From Rhizobium sp. R635 (GTDB taxonomy: Bacteria > Pseudomonadota > Alphaproteobacteria > Rhizobiales > Rhizobiaceae), in contig NZ_LOKX01000001.1 in NCBI RefSeq assembly GCF_002211285.1, forward strand, positions 248,001 to 312,000: a DNA stretch of 64,000 nt. Reading direction: 5' to 3'. Positions 52,719-60,912 of this stretch are shown one piece after another. How positions within the stretch are numbered: position 1 is the stretch's first letter; every line of letters starts with the position of its first letter. Position numbers and translations under genes: made by a program. A model generated the notes under the pieces. That model did no database searches. It saw only the letters and a program-made list of their open reading frames with translations, and was not told the origin of the DNA.

Positions 52719-53642
52719 ATGTCTGCAACGGTTATCGCACATTGCGACTGGAGCATCGAAGCCAAGAAGCGGTGGTTGTGCGTGGCGGTCCGCCAGGGCG
52801 AGACATGGGTGCTGTTGGCGCCGGAGCCTGTCGGCGACACGCGGAACCTCACACATCGACTGCGACAGCGGTCGCCAGACGCCGGGGTGCTGATGGGTTT
52901 CGACTTCCCGATCGGTCTTCCAGCCGCCTACGGCAGAGCTTTAGGAACCCTCGACTTCCGTTCCTTTTTGCGGTCGTTCGGGGACGCACGCTTTGCGCGA
53001 TGGTTCGACGTAGCGGAGCATCGCAACCAAATCACCATCGATCGACCGTTTTATCCCATGCGGCCTGGGGGCACGCAGCGGCAGCACCTTTTTGACGCTT
53101 TAGGGCTGAGCGGTAAGGATCTACTGCGCCGCTGCGAGCGGGCGACGCCGGATCGCGGCGACGCCTGCATGCTGTTCTGGACGCTCGGCGGTAATCAGGT
53201 AGGCAAGGCCGCCCTGACCGGCTGGCGCGAAATCATCCTCCCGAACCTCGAGAAGCTATCGCTATGGCCGTTTGACGGAACGCTCCATGACCTGATGATG
53301 CCGGGCGCCACTGTCGTCGCCGAGACATATCCCGGCGACGTCTACGGCCAGCTTGGGATACCTCGACGTCCGGTATGGAGTAAGCGACAGCAAGACGGAC
53401 GCCGGTCCGTGGCAAGTCATCTGATGCGGTGGCTGGATAACAGACCGCACGTCGACGGGAGCGGACTCCAAAGTCTGATCAGGGGTGGCTTCGGAAACGG
53501 CAAGGACGGGGAGGACAGGTTCGATGCGACAGTCGGCCTGCTCGGCATGATCGACGTCGTCGATGGCCGCCGGAGCGAAGGCGTACCGGAAGCAGATGAC
53601 GTCAAAACGTGGGAAGGCTGGATCCTCGGTCAGCGGGCTTAA
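52719..53642 (+). CDS. DUF429-like protein (RNase H-fold predicted nuclease)
   Basis: 307 aa from ATG 52719 (GGAGG 5 bases upstream; ATG 52707 possible). Pattern of acidic residues as in DUF429: early AHCDWSIEAKKRW, then MGFDFPIGLP, VVAETYPGDVYGQL and EDRFDATVGLLGMIDV, in line with an RNase H-like fold. The reaction is unknown. Transcribed with the AAA+/protease pair (27-base gap). Confidence 0.72.
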   Translation: MSATVIAHCDWSIEAKKRWLCVAVRQGETWVLLAPEPVGDTRNLTHRLRQRSPDAGVLMGFDFPIGLPAAYGRALGTLDFRSFLRSFGDARFARWFDVAEHRNQITIDRPFYPMRPGGTQRQHLFDALGLSGKDLLRRCERATPDRGDACMLFWTLGGNQVGKAALTGWREIILPNLEKLSLWPFDGTLHDLMMPGATVVAETYPGDVYGQLGIPRRPVWSKRQQDGRRSVASHLMRWLDNRPHVDGSGLQSLIRGGFGNGKDGEDRFDATVGLLGMIDVVDGRRSEGVPEADDVKTWEGWILGQRA

Positions 53643-53659
53643 GTCTCCCGCAAGTTGAT

Positions 53660-54049
53660 TTACCTTTGAACGAGCTGATGCAGGTCGCCGGCAACTCGAA
53701 ACAAATTGCGCTCATTCGATTCGAACTTCCGGGGGAACGATTCGAAAGTCGAGGGCAACGTTTCCAAGCTCTGGGCAAACGTTTCGATCGTCCAGATTTC
53801 CGATTCACCCGAAATCGGAATGGTTGCACCCTATGCGTCCGGCGCCGTCAACGTAGCCGCGAGATTGCCGGCAACCTGCCTCGACATGCCCGCAACTTGA
53901 AGCAAATTGCGCGCATTCGATTCCAAACTCGAAATTTCCGATTCAAAACACAACGATTCCGTTTCGGCGACAAACGCCTTGCGCCGTGCCGCCGGTCCCC
54001 TGACCATAAGAGTGCCATCAACGAAAACAGGGGGAAGATGATATGGCAC
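53660..54049 (-). pseudogene. Repetitive reading frame interrupted by TAG, with nucleotide repeats
   Basis: This 400-base gap contains two copies of a roughly 41-base repeat (about 53690-53731 and 53888-53930), both with CAAATTGCGC and CATTCGATTC, plus a hairpin TTCCGATT/AATCGGAA near 53799-53821 and many CGATTCGAA boxes. On the minus strand a frame from GTG 54049 to TAA 53660 is open except for one TAG (53831-53833). It encodes a duplicated motif, FESEISSLESNARNLLQVAG and KFESNERNLFRVAG, resembling a coiled-coil repeat. It may be a decayed gene or a protein-binding repeat region; coding status is uncertain. Confidence 0.4.
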
Positions 54050-54354
54050 GACAGACTTTGGACGAGCGGAACGCCAAGCAGAGGGAGCGGCAGCAGCGGC
54101 TGAGGGACCGGCATCGGGCCGAGCGGCGTCCGGATCGTGACGACGTCGCGCGGGCCATGCTGTTCTGGACGATCAGCAGCTATCTCGACCAGGGACGGCA
54201 GGACTGGATAGAAGAGCTGGCTGACGCCGTGGTTGGGGTTCTCGTCGACCAAGGCTTCGACGAGCGGGCAGCCGACGAAGTCTTCGATGATCTCGTCGAT
54301 CGCTATGCCCGCGATGACCGTCCCTTCCGAAGCAAGCCTCACCTGCGGGGCTGA
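54043..54354 (+). CDS. Small charged unknown protein
   Basis: 103 aa after SD AGGGGGAAG. The N-terminus is very basic/polar (ERNAKQRERQQRLRDRHRAER); the rest is helical and acidic (ELADAVVGVLVDQGFDERAADEVFDDLVDRYARD). Could be a DNA-associated accessory protein of the element, for instance a recombination directionality factor, but no motif proves it. Bases 54355-54574 after it hold no gene. Confidence 0.6.
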   Translation: MARQTLDERNAKQRERQQRLRDRHRAERRPDRDDVARAMLFWTISSYLDQGRQDWIEELADAVVGVLVDQGFDERAADEVFDDLVDRYARDDRPFRSKPHLRG

Positions 54355-54574
54355 CGATTCCTGGCCATCTGCTCTGCCTGATCACCAACTATTTGTGCAA
54401 GCGGCGTTATCATTGGGGACTTCGTCCCCCCGTTACTTCGTGAAACGCCGTTTGCAACTGAATCGTTTTTATGAAGCCATTCGCTCACGGAAACCCTTGG
54501 TTACCGGAGGTTAACCCCATTCGCATAGCTCGCGTGCCCCGCATCTGCGGGAACGAACAACAACAGCTACGTGA

Positions 54575-55609
54575 ATGGAAATGAACCAATTTTCTGCCAA
54601 AGCCTTTCAACGCAAGATGGCGATTGCCAAGGAGGGAACCGGTTGGCTCCGGCAGCATCCGGAGCTTCTGGCGCGGGTCCAGCCGATTGCCGGCCTCGTT
54701 TCGCAAAATGAGATCGACTATGCCAATGCGGACTGGCACGGCGCCTGCGACGACTTCCACAAGCATGCTGCCCACCGTGTCAAAGAGATCCAGCGGATCG
54801 CGCGCGTCCATCGCGATCCGTTCGAGCCGATCATGCCGGTCCTTGAGGCGGCGAGCCCCGTTGGCGAGTACCGCAAAATCACCGAGGAGATCATCCGCTT
54901 GATGCCGGACGAGCATCGTTATCCTCGGCCGGCCGCTGAAGCGGTCCGATCATTCCTGATGCTGAGGCTGGGGTTGCATCTTGGGCTTCGCCAGAAGAAC
55001 CTCAGGCAACTGATGCTCAATCCGAAAGGCTCGGTGCCGCGCTCGGAACGCGCGCTGGAAAAGATGAAGCGCGGCGAAATCCGGTGGAGTGATCGGGAAG
55101 GTGGCTGGGAGGTCTTCATTCCTGCTGTTGCCTTCAAGAACGCACACTCATCCTTCTTTGGCGACAAGCCGTTTCGGCTCGTGCTTCCGGACCTTTTGGA
55201 TCTCTACAAGTACATCGACGCCTATGTCGATCGGCACCGCGCGGTGCTCTTACGGTCGGCCGCGGATCCCGGCACGTTCTTCGTCAAGACTGTCAAGACG
55301 ACCAGCACAAACGCGGCCTACGACACGACCAGTTTCTACGAGGCCTGGCGTCACACCATTCAGCGCTACGGCATCTACAACCCCTATACCGGACGAGGCG
55401 CGATCAAGGGGCTGCTACCGCACGGGCCCCATAATGTCCGTGACGTGCTGGCGACCCACATTTTGAAGCAGACTGGCTCGTATGAGCAGGCGAGCTACGC
55501 CATACAGGACACCGCCGAAATGGTCGCCAAGCACTACGGGCGCTTTCTCCCGCAGGACAAGGCGGCACTTGCGGCGCGTATCCTGAACCAGGTCTGGGAA
55601 GCTGCTTAA
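54575..55609 (+). CDS. Tyrosine recombinase-like protein, atypical
   Basis: 344 aa. Catalytic-domain features: HLGLRQKNLRQL (Arg I), a Lys-containing beta region, LPHGPHNVRDVLATHIL (HxxR) and a terminal VAKHYGRFLPQ (nucleophile Tyr). The usual LGH box before the Tyr is replaced by IQDTAE, so the second His is absent. The N-terminal 110 residues do not look like a standard core-binding domain. It is convergent with the main integrase; the two stops flank and enter the palindrome at 55623-55641. It may be an accessory or degenerate recombinase. Confidence 0.7.
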   Translation: MEMNQFSAKAFQRKMAIAKEGTGWLRQHPELLARVQPIAGLVSQNEIDYANADWHGACDDFHKHAAHRVKEIQRIARVHRDPFEPIMPVLEAASPVGEYRKITEEIIRLMPDEHRYPRPAAEAVRSFLMLRLGLHLGLRQKNLRQLMLNPKGSVPRSERALEKMKRGEIRWSDREGGWEVFIPAVAFKNAHSSFFGDKPFRLVLPDLLDLYKYIDAYVDRHRAVLLRSAADPGTFFVKTVKTTSTNAAYDTTSFYEAWRHTIQRYGIYNPYTGRGAIKGLLPHGPHNVRDVLATHILKQTGSYEQASYAIQDTAEMVAKHYGRFLPQDKAALAARILNQVWEAA

Positions 55610-55622
55610 CGAAGAAGGAGGT

Positions 55623-55641
55623 GTCGGAAATTATTTCCGAC
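55623..55641. repeat. Perfect 19-bp palindrome (copy 5 of the island motif)
   Basis: GTCGGAAATTATTTCCGAC: 9-bp arms around one base. The integrase stop codon (TAA on the minus strand) is inside it, and the convergent recombinase gene ends 13 bases away. Preceded by AAGGAGG as in copy 4. Could be a binding site or an end of a sub-element; without a T-run it is a weak terminator at best. Confidence 0.85.
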
Positions 55642-57742
55642 GTCTCGCTTCGTTCTTTGCCTCGCGTGCCCACGGTGGCGGCAGCCGCTTTTCGATCCAT
55701 GGCAGCAGTTTGATCGGCTTCGGTTCTATGCCGGCGGTGATGATCGGATACTTGCTGAGAGCATCGCGCATCAAGGGCAGACCAGCGGGGTTGGTGTAGC
55801 GAAGGCTGGTCTCGCCCCCTTGGCTCAGCCGTCCGGAGATGTCGTCGATAACCACGGGCGGGACGCCAGCCTGGAGGAGTGTATCTGCCATGCCGTGGCG
55901 CAGCGCATGAAAAGCCCGAGCCCACATCTTCTCTCCGAGGGACTGCTTCATGATCGGGACAAAGACATCGTAGAAGCGGTCGCCCGGATCGTTCGCGGTC
56001 TTATCGGAGAAGAGGTCAGGGAACACGGCCTCGTACCCCAGGTTCTGGAGCGCAGCGCAATAGTCCAGGAAGCCCAAGCGAACCAGCTCTTGCGGGAGCG
56101 GCAGCAGCCGCTCAGATTGCTCCGTTTTGAGCCGCCGGAATTTGTTTGTCCGCAGGATCAGCACCAGGCCGCCATCGTCTTCGGCAATATCGTCTAACGC
56201 AAGCCCTGCAAACTCGCGCCGCCGGGCCCCGAGGTATGAGAACATGATCGGCAAGAAATAGGCGGCGTCATGAAAGACGTGCGGGCCCGGCTTTTTCCGG
56301 CCTCGATCGTGGTTCAGCGAGCCAGTGTAGATTGGGCTGGAAAAAATCGGTTTGATTTCGTCGGGCGTGGGCTTGTGCTGCTGTTTGCGAATAGAGCCAG
56401 GTTTCGGCTTTTTCGGTCTCAAGCCTTCAAACGTCCAATCGTCAACTTCGAATCCGTGGCCGCGGACATGCTTCAGAAAGTGGTTTAGATTTCCAAGGTG
56501 TTTGCGAATGGTGCCTGCTTTAAGGCCCACGGCCGCCTCTTTGCCCTCCGTCCCGGCCTTCTCGCGCAACCTCTCGCCCTCAGCGCGAAGCTCGGGTGCC
56601 GACATCGCCCTCATTCTGGCGCTCTGTCCCCAGCGAGCGGGAATATCGTTGAAGTGCTGGCGAAGCTCGCCGATATGATACTGGGTAATTTGGCCGGTGT
56701 GTTCGACGCCGTGTTCTTCGAGCACGCCCTTGAACATGCGAACGAGAGCGCGAGCATCGCGGGCGGTCGGCTCATCCCAAGCGTCCCCCATGTTCTTGAC
56801 GAGCTTTTCGCACTCGGCTTCGAAAGCCGCGAGGTGAATGACCGGTCGGGTGTTTTCCTCAACCGGTGCTTTGATGGCGGCCCGCGGCGAGGGCGGAAGA
56901 TCAAGCATAGTAACCGGCGGCACTTCAGGCGCAGAGGGCTCGACAACATCATCAGCGGGAACTGCGATCTCCGATAACGGCGGCGTCGCTTTCAAGGGTG
57001 CGACCTTGATGAACGCAGACTGTAGTTTCGAAGCCGAACCGCCCGTGAGTTCGCTCAGATCACGATCGGCGAGTGGATGCCGTTCCGCGACATCGAAGAG
57101 CGCTTCCGCCCGCCCGCTGAAATAGGCCTTCATGGCCTTTTCCTCGTTGAGCGGGTTTGGACTGATTTCGAAGAGGTGCATCAATCTTCGAATACCCGCC
57201 TTGAAGCCGCGAGTGTTCGCCTCTTGAAGCAGTTCAAAATAATTGGAGCCGATCGCGAAGATATGGGAGGCGGGAACTCCGTTTTGCCTGAGGTAGGCTA
57301 AGCCGCGGCAATTGTCCTTCAGCGTCAGGTGATGGGTAATGCCGAACATACCGAGCAACCGATAGGCCCATCCATTTTCCAAATCCATTTCCAGCTCTGA
57401 AATGTCGGCGGGCCGGCCATAGCGCCGCGCTACCATCGAGACGTCTTCGAGATGCATGAGCATCATGTCTCGTTCGTGTTCGCAAAGCTTTTGGAGCTGC
57501 GCCTTTGACATGGGTTCCTTCTGCTTCAACTTCAGTTCGGCGACCAGCATGTTGAGCTTGCGGCCGATCGCCTGCGCTTTTTTATGATCAGAACAGTGAA
57601 GGCTCAATGAAAGCCGGCTGCCTGGTCGGCACTGCCCGAAGGCGCTTGGGACGCGCGCACGCCAATAGAAGATATTGCCGCGGCGGGTGAGGTTTTCGAC
57701 GTCGTGGCGGACCGCCATGAGATTGTTGCCCTTGCCTGCCAC
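55631..57742 (-). CDS. Tyrosine-type site-specific integrase (DUF6538 family)
   Basis: 703 aa; ATG 57718 is an alternative start. The N-terminus (LTRRGNIFYWRARVPSAF, then SLSLHCSDHKKA) matches the DUF6538 head of a class of large integrases. A long helical middle follows. The catalytic domain has LGARRREFAGL (Arg I), HALRHGMADTLL (HxxR) and SLRYTNP (Tyr). It starts 127 bases from the tRNA-Gln 3' end, so this enzyme is expected to have inserted the island at the tRNA and to recognise the repeated arms. It reads away from the tRNA. Confidence 0.9.
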   Translation of the reverse strand: MAGKGNNLMAVRHDVENLTRRGNIFYWRARVPSAFGQCRPGSRLSLSLHCSDHKKAQAIGRKLNMLVAELKLKQKEPMSKAQLQKLCEHERDMMLMHLEDVSMVARRYGRPADISELEMDLENGWAYRLLGMFGITHHLTLKDNCRGLAYLRQNGVPASHIFAIGSNYFELLQEANTRGFKAGIRRLMHLFEISPNPLNEEKAMKAYFSGRAEALFDVAERHPLADRDLSELTGGSASKLQSAFIKVAPLKATPPLSEIAVPADDVVEPSAPEVPPVTMLDLPPSPRAAIKAPVEENTRPVIHLAAFEAECEKLVKNMGDAWDEPTARDARALVRMFKGVLEEHGVEHTGQITQYHIGELRQHFNDIPARWGQSARMRAMSAPELRAEGERLREKAGTEGKEAAVGLKAGTIRKHLGNLNHFLKHVRGHGFEVDDWTFEGLRPKKPKPGSIRKQQHKPTPDEIKPIFSSPIYTGSLNHDRGRKKPGPHVFHDAAYFLPIMFSYLGARRREFAGLALDDIAEDDGGLVLILRTNKFRRLKTEQSERLLPLPQELVRLGFLDYCAALQNLGYEAVFPDLFSDKTANDPGDRFYDVFVPIMKQSLGEKMWARAFHALRHGMADTLLQAGVPPVVIDDISGRLSQGGETSLRYTNPAGLPLMRDALSKYPIITAGIEPKPIKLLPWIEKRLPPPWAREAKNEARRRK

Positions 57743-57868
57743 CGGCGACGCCGCGACGTGGGTCGCGTGGGCATCACCTGTGGGCTACAGTTCTGGGCAT
57801 CAGGTCGCCGATGATGCCAAAACGATACCCGGCACAACTGGAAAATCAAGGAATTAAGGACATTTAGG

Positions 57869-57894
57869 GAGAATTGGCTGGGGAACCTGGATTC
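57869..57894. repeat. Proximal attachment site (tRNA-Gln 3' end)
   Basis: 26 bases identical to 23111-23136, overlapping the last 20 bases of the tRNA gene. The adjoining 57830-57868 (GGCACAACTGGAAAATCAAGG) resembles the right arms at internal junctions (GGCACTTTACTGGAAAGAGGG at 31924-31944), so it is the integrase-proximal arm of the element. Confidence 0.85.
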
Positions 57895-57948
57895 GAACCA
57901 AGATCGACGGAGTCAGAGTCCGCTGTTCTACCATTGAACTATTCCCCA
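57875..57948 (-). tRNA. tRNA-Gln (anticodon CTG)
   Basis: 74 bases including an encoded CCA. Acceptor stem TGGGGAA/TTCCCCA, discriminator G, anticodon loop CTCTGAC giving CUG, T-arm GGTTCGAATCC. The gene is intact because insertion restored its 3' end. It is the insertion target of the island. Confidence 0.97.
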
Positions 57949-58192
57949 GCAGGCGAACCGGTGGGCGGTTCGGCTGGTGTGCGGCGCTTATAAACAAAAG
58001 CCGGGGGAATGCAAATACCTGTTTTGAAAAAAATCCGGTCATGTTGGGAACAGGTGAAAGCACCGGCAAATCGCCTGTCCAAAAAAGAATTTGGCGATTT
58101 CGGTGGGCGCTGATATCTTTGCGGCAACGCAAAAATCGAATGAGCGCCTGCTGCATGCCTTAAGGAGTTGCGCGGCGCGATGGAAAAAGAAC

Positions 58193-59749
58193 GTGGAAGA
58201 CCCCGAAGGCGGCGCGAAGCCGCAATTTGACGGGGCGTCGGCGGCAGGGCGCAGGGACGGCAAGAAGTCCAGGCGCCGCAAGGGCAAGCGTGGCGGGCAA
58301 TCCCGCAACGCCGCTCATTCCGCTTCGCATGAGCTTTCCGGCGGTGCTGGACAGCCTGCGCGCCCGATAGAGGATGCAGCCGGGAATCCGGCCCGCAAGC
58401 GAAAGCGTCGCCGTCGTGGCGGCCAGGGTGCTGCGCAGGACGGTTCACCTCACCCCCATGCCATGGAACAGGCGGCAGCGGCAGGCCAAGCCGGCCGGGC
58501 CGATGGCGATTCGGCTCCGAGCCGGCGCAACCGCCGCAAACATCGCGGCAAGCGCGGTCTGCAGGGCCGACCGCTGACGTCGGCAAAGCCTTCTCTGCAG
58601 CATGAGAGCCGCGTGGAACAGACGCCACGCAGTGTCGAGCCGCGCGAAGCGCAGAATGGCGCAGCGTCGAGCCGCAAGGGCAGGGATGGCGACGCCCATC
58701 CCGGTCGCGACGGCGATCGCCAGGCCGGCGAGCATGCATGGCCGGAAGAGCTCTATGCCGCCCTCGATCTCGGCACGAACAATTGCCGTCTCCTGATCGC
58801 CCAGCCGACACGTCCGGGTCAGTTCCGCGTCGTCGATGCCTTTTCCCGCATCGTGCGCCTCGGCGAAGGGCTCGCGGCAAGCGGCCGTCTGTCGGACGAG
58901 GCGATGGACCGGGCGATCGAGGCGCTGAGGATCTGCGCTTCCAAGCTCAGGAATCGTGAAATCCGCCGCATGCGGCTGATCGCCACCGAGGCCTGCCGCC
59001 AGGCAGTCAATGGTGAGGAATTCTTGAGCCGGGTCGTTGCCGAAACCGGCCTCGCCCTCGAAATCATCGATCGCGAGACAGAAGCGCGGCTTGCGGTCTC
59101 CGGCTGCTCGTCGCTGGTCGGGCGCGAGACGCGCTCCGTCGTGCTCTTCGATATCGGCGGCGGCTCGTCGGAGATCGCCGTCATCCGCATCGGCGACAAC
59201 CGCTTCAGCCGGCTGGCCAATCACATCACCCACTGGACCTCGTTGCCTGTCGGCGTCGTGACCCTGTCGGAGCGCCACGGCGGACGCGATGTCACGCCCG
59301 AGAGCTTCGAAGGCATGGTGCGCGAGGTCGAAGGCATGCTCGGGCGTTTCGATTGCCCGGAGATCGAGATCGCCCAGACCGGCGACTTCCACCTGATCGG
59401 CACGTCGGGCACGGTGACGACGCTTGCCGGCGTCCATCTCGATCTGCCGCGTTACGACCGGCGCAAGGTCGACGGCATCTGGCTGTCCGACGGCGAGGTC
59501 TCCGCCATGCAGGCGAAGCTGCTCTCCTGGGATTTCGAAAGCCGCGCCGCCAATCCCTGCATCGGGCCGGATCGCGCCGATCTGGTGCTCGCCGGCTGCG
59601 CCATCCTCGAGGCGATCCGCCGCCGCTGGCCGAGCCCGCGCATGCGCGTTGCCGATCGCGGTTTGAGGGAAGGGCTGCTGACCGACATGATGGCCGATGA
59701 CGGCGTATGGCGGCGTCACCGCAACCGCCGCGGCCAGCGCGCGAAATAG
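58193..59749 (+). CDS. Ppx/GppA phosphatase family protein with basic N-terminal extension
   Basis: About 518 aa from GTG 58193; TTG 58091 would extend it by 34 residues. The first 180 residues are low-complexity, rich in Arg/Lys/Gly ([23 protein letters not shown]). Then comes the Ppx/GppA actin-like ATPase fold: [15 protein letters not shown] (phosphate 1), [10 protein letters not shown] (phosphate 2) and [14 protein letters not shown]. It should hydrolyse exopolyphosphate or pppGpp. The basic head could bind RNA or polyphosphate. It precedes rlmE by 8 bases, so the two are co-transcribed. Confidence 0.88.
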   Translation: MEDPEGGAKPQFDGASAAGRRDGKKSRRRKGKRGGQSRNAAHSASHELSGGAGQPARPIEDAAGNPARKRKRRRRGGQGAAQDGSPHPHAMEQAAAAGQAGRADGDSAPSRRNRRKHRGKRGLQGRPLTSAKPSLQHESRVEQTPRSVEPREAQNGAASSRKGRDGDAHPGRDGDRQAGEHAWPEELYAALDLGTNNCRLLIAQPTRPGQFRVVDAFSRIVRLGEGLAASGRLSDEAMDRAIEALRICASKLRNREIRRMRLIATEACRQAVNGEEFLSRVVAETGLALEIIDRETEARLAVSGCSSLVGRETRSVVLFDIGGGSSEIAVIRIGDNRFSRLANHITHWTSLPVGVVTLSERHGGRDVTPESFEGMVREVEGMLGRFDCPEIEIAQTGDFHLIGTSGTVTTLAGVHLDLPRYDRRKVDGIWLSDGEVSAMQAKLLSWDFESRAANPCIGPDRADLVLAGCAILEAIRRRWPSPRMRVADRGLREGLLTDMMADDGVWRRHRNRRGQRAK

Positions 59750-59757
59750 GAGAAGGC

Positions 59758-60477
59758 ATGACCAAGGCACCGATCGCGGGAAACCGCACCGGCCGCAAGC
59801 TCGGCCAGCGCGTCAAGAACAAGAAGATGAAGGCGTCCTCGCGCCAGTGGCTGCAGCGCCATATCAACGATCCCTATGTGCAGCGCGCCCAGCTTGAGGG
59901 CTATCGCGCCCGTGCCGCCTTCAAGCTCCTGGAGATCGACGAGAAATATCATATCCTGCGCGGCGCCAAGCGCATCATCGATCTCGGCGCCGCTCCCGGC
60001 AGTTGGTCGCAGATCGCTGCCAAGGTCACCGGCTCGACGGATGAGGATATCCGCGTTGCCGCGATCGATTTCCTCGAAATGGCCCAATTGCCGGGCGTCA
60101 AGATCCTGCAGCTCGATTTCCTCGATCCGACAGCGCCGGAAAAGCTGATGGAAGCCGTCGGCGGCACGCCCGATCTCGTCATATCGGACATGGCGGCCCC
60201 GACCACCGGCCACCACCGCACCGACCATCTGCGCACCATGCATCTCTGCGAGGTGGCGGCCCATTTCGCGATCGAAGTCCTGGGGGAAGGCGGGCATTTC
60301 CTGACCAAGACCTTCCAGGGCGGCACCGAGCGCGACCTGCTCGCCATGCTGAAGCAGAATTTCCGGCAGGTCGTCCACGTCAAGCCGAACTCCTCGCGCG
60401 CCGAATCGGTCGAGATGTTCCTGCTCGCCAAGGGCTTCAAGGGGCGTAAGGCGGAAGGCGAAGCAGAGGAAGCTTGA
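59758..60477 (+). CDS. rlmE: 23S rRNA 2'-O-ribose (U2552) methyltransferase
   Basis: 239 aa after SD AGGAGAAGG. SAM site [11 protein letters not shown] (residues 76-86). The catalytic K-D-K-E tetrad of RrmJ/FtsJ is visible as K56 (AAFKL), D144 (ISDMAAP), K184 (FLTKTFQG) and E216 (RAESVEMF). It methylates U2552 in the A loop of 23S rRNA, a late step in 50S assembly. A basic N-terminus of about 30 residues is longer than in E. coli, as usual in alphaproteobacteria. Confidence 0.96.
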   Translation: MTKAPIAGNRTGRKLGQRVKNKKMKASSRQWLQRHINDPYVQRAQLEGYRARAAFKLLEIDEKYHILRGAKRIIDLGAAPGSWSQIAAKVTGSTDEDIRVAAIDFLEMAQLPGVKILQLDFLDPTAPEKLMEAVGGTPDLVISDMAAPTTGHHRTDHLRTMHLCEVAAHFAIEVLGEGGHFLTKTFQGGTERDLLAMLKQNFRQVVHVKPNSSRAESVEMFLLAKGFKGRKAEGEAEEA

Positions 60478-60525
60478 TCTTCGGGCCTGTCCTGGCCGAT
60501 GATGGCTATACCAGGATCTGATCCC

Positions 60526-60909
60526 ATGCTTCTTTACGTCACGCTCGGAACCAACGACCTCTATCGCGCGGGCCATTTTTACGATGCTGCGTTGCTTCCG
60601 CTCGGCTATCGGCGCCAGCATTATTCGCAGGAGGAAATCGGCTATTCCGCCGACGGCGATACGCGCTGCCGTTTCTGGGTGGTGACGCCTTTCAATCGCC
60701 GCCGGGCGACGTCAGGCAACGGCGCCATGGTCGCGTTCGCGGCCGAAACGCGGGCGGCTGTCGATGCCTTCCATGCGGCGGCGATAGCGGCTGGCGGAAT
60801 GGATGAAGGCGGGCCGGGCCTGCGTTCCTACCATGCCCATTTCTATGCCGCCTATGTCCGCGATCTCGACGGCAACAAGCTCAGCGCGGTCTGCGAGAGT
60901 CCCAGATAG
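60526..60909 (+). CDS. VOC-family (glyoxalase/dioxygenase fold) protein
   Basis: 127 aa. Starts VTLGTNDLYRAGHFYDAAL and ends HFYAAYVRDLDGNKLSAVCE, the two beta-alpha-beta-beta-beta halves of the vicinal-oxygen-chelate fold. The YVRDLDGNK motif carries the usual metal Glu/Asp region. Substrate unknown; no resistance-protein specificity evident. Convergent with the MFS gene, 3 bases apart. Confidence 0.85.
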   Translation: MLLYVTLGTNDLYRAGHFYDAALLPLGYRRQHYSQEEIGYSADGDTRCRFWVVTPFNRRRATSGNGAMVAFAAETRAAVDAFHAAAIAAGGMDEGGPGLRSYHAHFYAAYVRDLDGNKLSAVCESPR

Positions 60910-60912
60910 GAC

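Larger units (their letters stand above)
23111..57894. mobile_element. 34.8-kb integrative genomic island (defence island) in tRNA-Gln
   Basis: Bounded by a perfect 26-bp direct repeat: 23111-23136 and 57869-57894. The right copy is the 3' end of tRNA-Gln plus 6 bases beyond the CCA. A tyrosine integrase gene starts about 130 bp from the tRNA, the classic layout of a tRNA-targeting island. Content is nearly all restriction, nuclease, TIR, DUF262, HNH, AAA+ and regulatory proteins; no phage structural or conjugation genes are visible. Two further, degenerate copies of the attachment region lie inside (about 26.9 and 31.97 kb), implying stepwise insertion of several units at the same site. Confidence 0.88.

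Noticed and set aside
53690..53930. CRISPR-like array
   Set aside because: Only two repeat copies, about 200 bases apart, imperfect, with no spacer periodicity and no cas genes.
43982..54049. Amber-codon recoding in the island
   Set aside because: Only two short frames have in-frame TAG, no suppressor tRNA is visible, and long genes nearby contain no internal TAG; nonsense mutation is simpler.
23111..57894. Prophage or conjugative element
   Set aside because: No terminase, capsid, portal, tail, lysis, relaxase or type IV secretion genes were seen.
58445..59770. 441-codon open frame on the minus strand
   Set aside because: It lies wholly opposite the Ppx/GppA gene, has no SD, and its composition (Arg/Ala/Asp-rich) is that of an antisense frame in GC-rich coding DNA.
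59716..60621. 301-codon minus-strand frame and 62647-63480 minus (277 codons), 60958-61698 plus (246 codons)
   Set aside because: Each is antisense to a well-supported gene (rlmE, the metallo-hydrolase, the MFS exporter) and shows no domain or start signal.
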